From Lepisosteus oculatus (Eukaryota; Chordata; Actinopteri; Semionotiformes; Lepisosteidae), in contig NC_090716.1 of assembly GCF_040954835.1 (NCBI RefSeq), positions 11,407,275-11,471,274 of the forward strand: 64,000 nucleotides of DNA. The letters are read 5' to 3'. The stretch's first letter is position 1, and every line of letters starts with the position of its first letter. Of this stretch, positions 62,947-64,000 are shown in pieces. The notes below the pieces were generated by a model. The model worked only from the letters and a program-made list of their open reading frames with translations. It was not told the origin of the DNA and made no database searches. The translations under genes were made by a program, and so were the position numbers.

Positions 62947-63600
62947 AAAGGATGTCTTGGTTATTGGGACGCCTAACCCTTACCTCAGCCAGGGGCTTAA
63001 TAACATACATCTTTCCAGCTAAGGGTTTGCACAAGGGTAAATGTTACAATCAACATAAATATTTACAGTAACTTGTTCTTGGGCAGTGGCAGTGCTTTCA
63101 ACAACTTAATTAAGGGTATTTCATTTGCATTTCAGTTTTGATTTAAAATCCACACTTTTAATGTATCACAGAAGAACTGCCAATGATTAGTAGAACATTA
63201 ACTGTAATTGCAATATACAGTAGGTCTTAAAGTGAAGATGGGACTAAATTCACATGAAAACCCTGTTTACAGACATGGAAACATTTAAAAAATGCTGATA
63301 AAGGATGTATAATTTCATGGTAAAGCTAATCGTCACCCCAGCTTTGGGCTTATTGACAAATACAGCTTTCCAGTTTAGGGATTGCATAAGTGTAAATATT
63401 ACAATTACCATAAACATTTGGCTTGTTTTGGGTAGCAGTAGCACTTGAAAAAAATTAATGAAGCCTAATTCATTTTTATTTGAAATTCATACTTTTGCCA
63501 TTTAAACTTATAATACTAACTGCCTCTATAGTACAGGTCTAAAATATAAAGTGAAGATTGTAGTAAATTAGCATTTTAAAGCCTTGTTAAAGACATGGGA
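62947..63600. repeat. Diverged tandem duplication, about 350 bp unit
   Basis: Unit A (62947-63298) and unit B (63299-about 63600) share ordered blocks: AAAGGATGT, CTTTCCAG.T.AGGG.TTGCA, GTAAAT.TTACAAT.A.CATAAA, GGGCAGTGGCAGTGCTT versus GGGTAGCAGTAGCACTT, AAAGTGAAGAT and AGACATGG. The copies are clearly diverged. The array sits between two LINE pieces. Confidence 0.65.
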
Positions 63601-63800
63601 ATAGTCTTCACAGAAAGGCTTGTGAGAATTCGGAACAAACCTCAGAGCAATAGCTTTGAAGCTGACTCTTCTGAATTTTTGAGAAATGACTGGATGGGTT
63701 CCTTTGATCAATCTGATACTAAACCCCCCCCCCCCCCAAAAAAAAAAACAGATGTAACAAACCACTTCCTATTTTTCACAAACCTTATGTTCATGTGTTT
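63590..63800 (+). repeat. CR1-like LINE 3' fragment (copy 6)
   Basis: Landmarks: CACAGAAAGGCTTGTGAGAA, TTGAGAAATGACTGGATGGG and a tail like CACAAACCTTATGTTC. It is interrupted by a run of 14 C (63724-63737) followed by 11 A (63738-63748). Probably the continuation of copy 5. Confidence 0.6.
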
Positions 63801-63886
63801 TGGCTCTGGAGCCTTTCTTCAGGTTTGTACAGAGCACAAGGAGACAGCAGACAGAGAGAAAGACAAAACAGTGAAGAGGTGAGGAA

Positions 63887-63911
63887 GGGGGGGTGGGGGT
63901 GGGTAAAGGGG
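63887..63911 (+). other. Strong G-quadruplex motif
   Basis: G7-T-G5-T-G3-TAAA-G4 in 25 bases: four G-tracts of three or more with loops of 1, 1 and 4 nt, a highly stable quadruplex pattern. It lies on the strand opposite to tp53i11 transcription, inside its upstream intron. Confidence 0.7.
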
Positions 63912-64000
63912 TTAATTAGGTAAAAAGGTAAAGGACAGATTACATGGAAGTGTGAAAATGAGATTAGCTGATAGCTGAGTGCAGGGGAAATGTTGAACCC

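Noticed and set aside
62975..63020. Possible tp53i11 first coding exon (ATG with a GAG|GTAAGG donor on the minus strand)
   Set aside because: The short peptide has no similarity to the conserved TP53I11 N-terminus and the sequence is part of a tandem duplication.

Overview
This window looks like nuclear DNA from a ray-finned fish. It is AT-rich, has long introns with GT-AG borders and no operons, and carries two multi-exon vertebrate genes, both on the minus strand. The repeats (3'-truncated CR1-like LINE copies, a family of about 350 bp with a tRNA-like head found widely in fish, and a hAT-type MITE) fit a fish. A non-teleost or early-branching lineage is possible, but the sequence alone does not prove it.

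Region 1 (1 to about 11.4 kb) is non-coding DNA downstream of the first gene. It holds two CR1-like fragments, a 448 bp hAT-like MITE with an 8 bp target duplication, and one good CTCF-like motif at 11087-11106.

Region 2 (about 11.4 to 40.8 kb) is cd82 (KAI1), a tetraspanin. I reconstructed all eight coding exons (13584-32930, minus) with exact splice phases. They give 256 residues, with the CCG motif, the six large-loop cysteines, five cysteines matching the known palmitoylation sites of human CD82, and a C-terminal YTKV sorting motif. A likely non-coding first exon and TATA-less promoter lie at about 40.65-40.8 kb.

Region 3 (40.9 to about 47.3 kb) separates the genes and holds two copies of the fish repeat family.

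Region 4 (about 47.3 to 64 kb) is the 3' part of tp53i11 (51172-59628, minus). Five coding exons give 146 residues. The N-terminal exon, about 43 residues, is not in the window and should lie beyond 64000. Its introns hold a LINE endonuclease fragment, a possible Tc1-like transposase remnant, a GC-rich tRNA-derived block and a tandem duplication.

I found no clearly new multi-gene system. The strongest unusual signals concern splicing: a very weak, U-rich 5' splice site in the last cd82 intron, and a pure (AAT)17 microsatellite occupying the branch-point region of a tp53i11 acceptor. Also of interest are a FOX-like inverted repeat beside the cd82 promoter and a gene order that differs from the human one.
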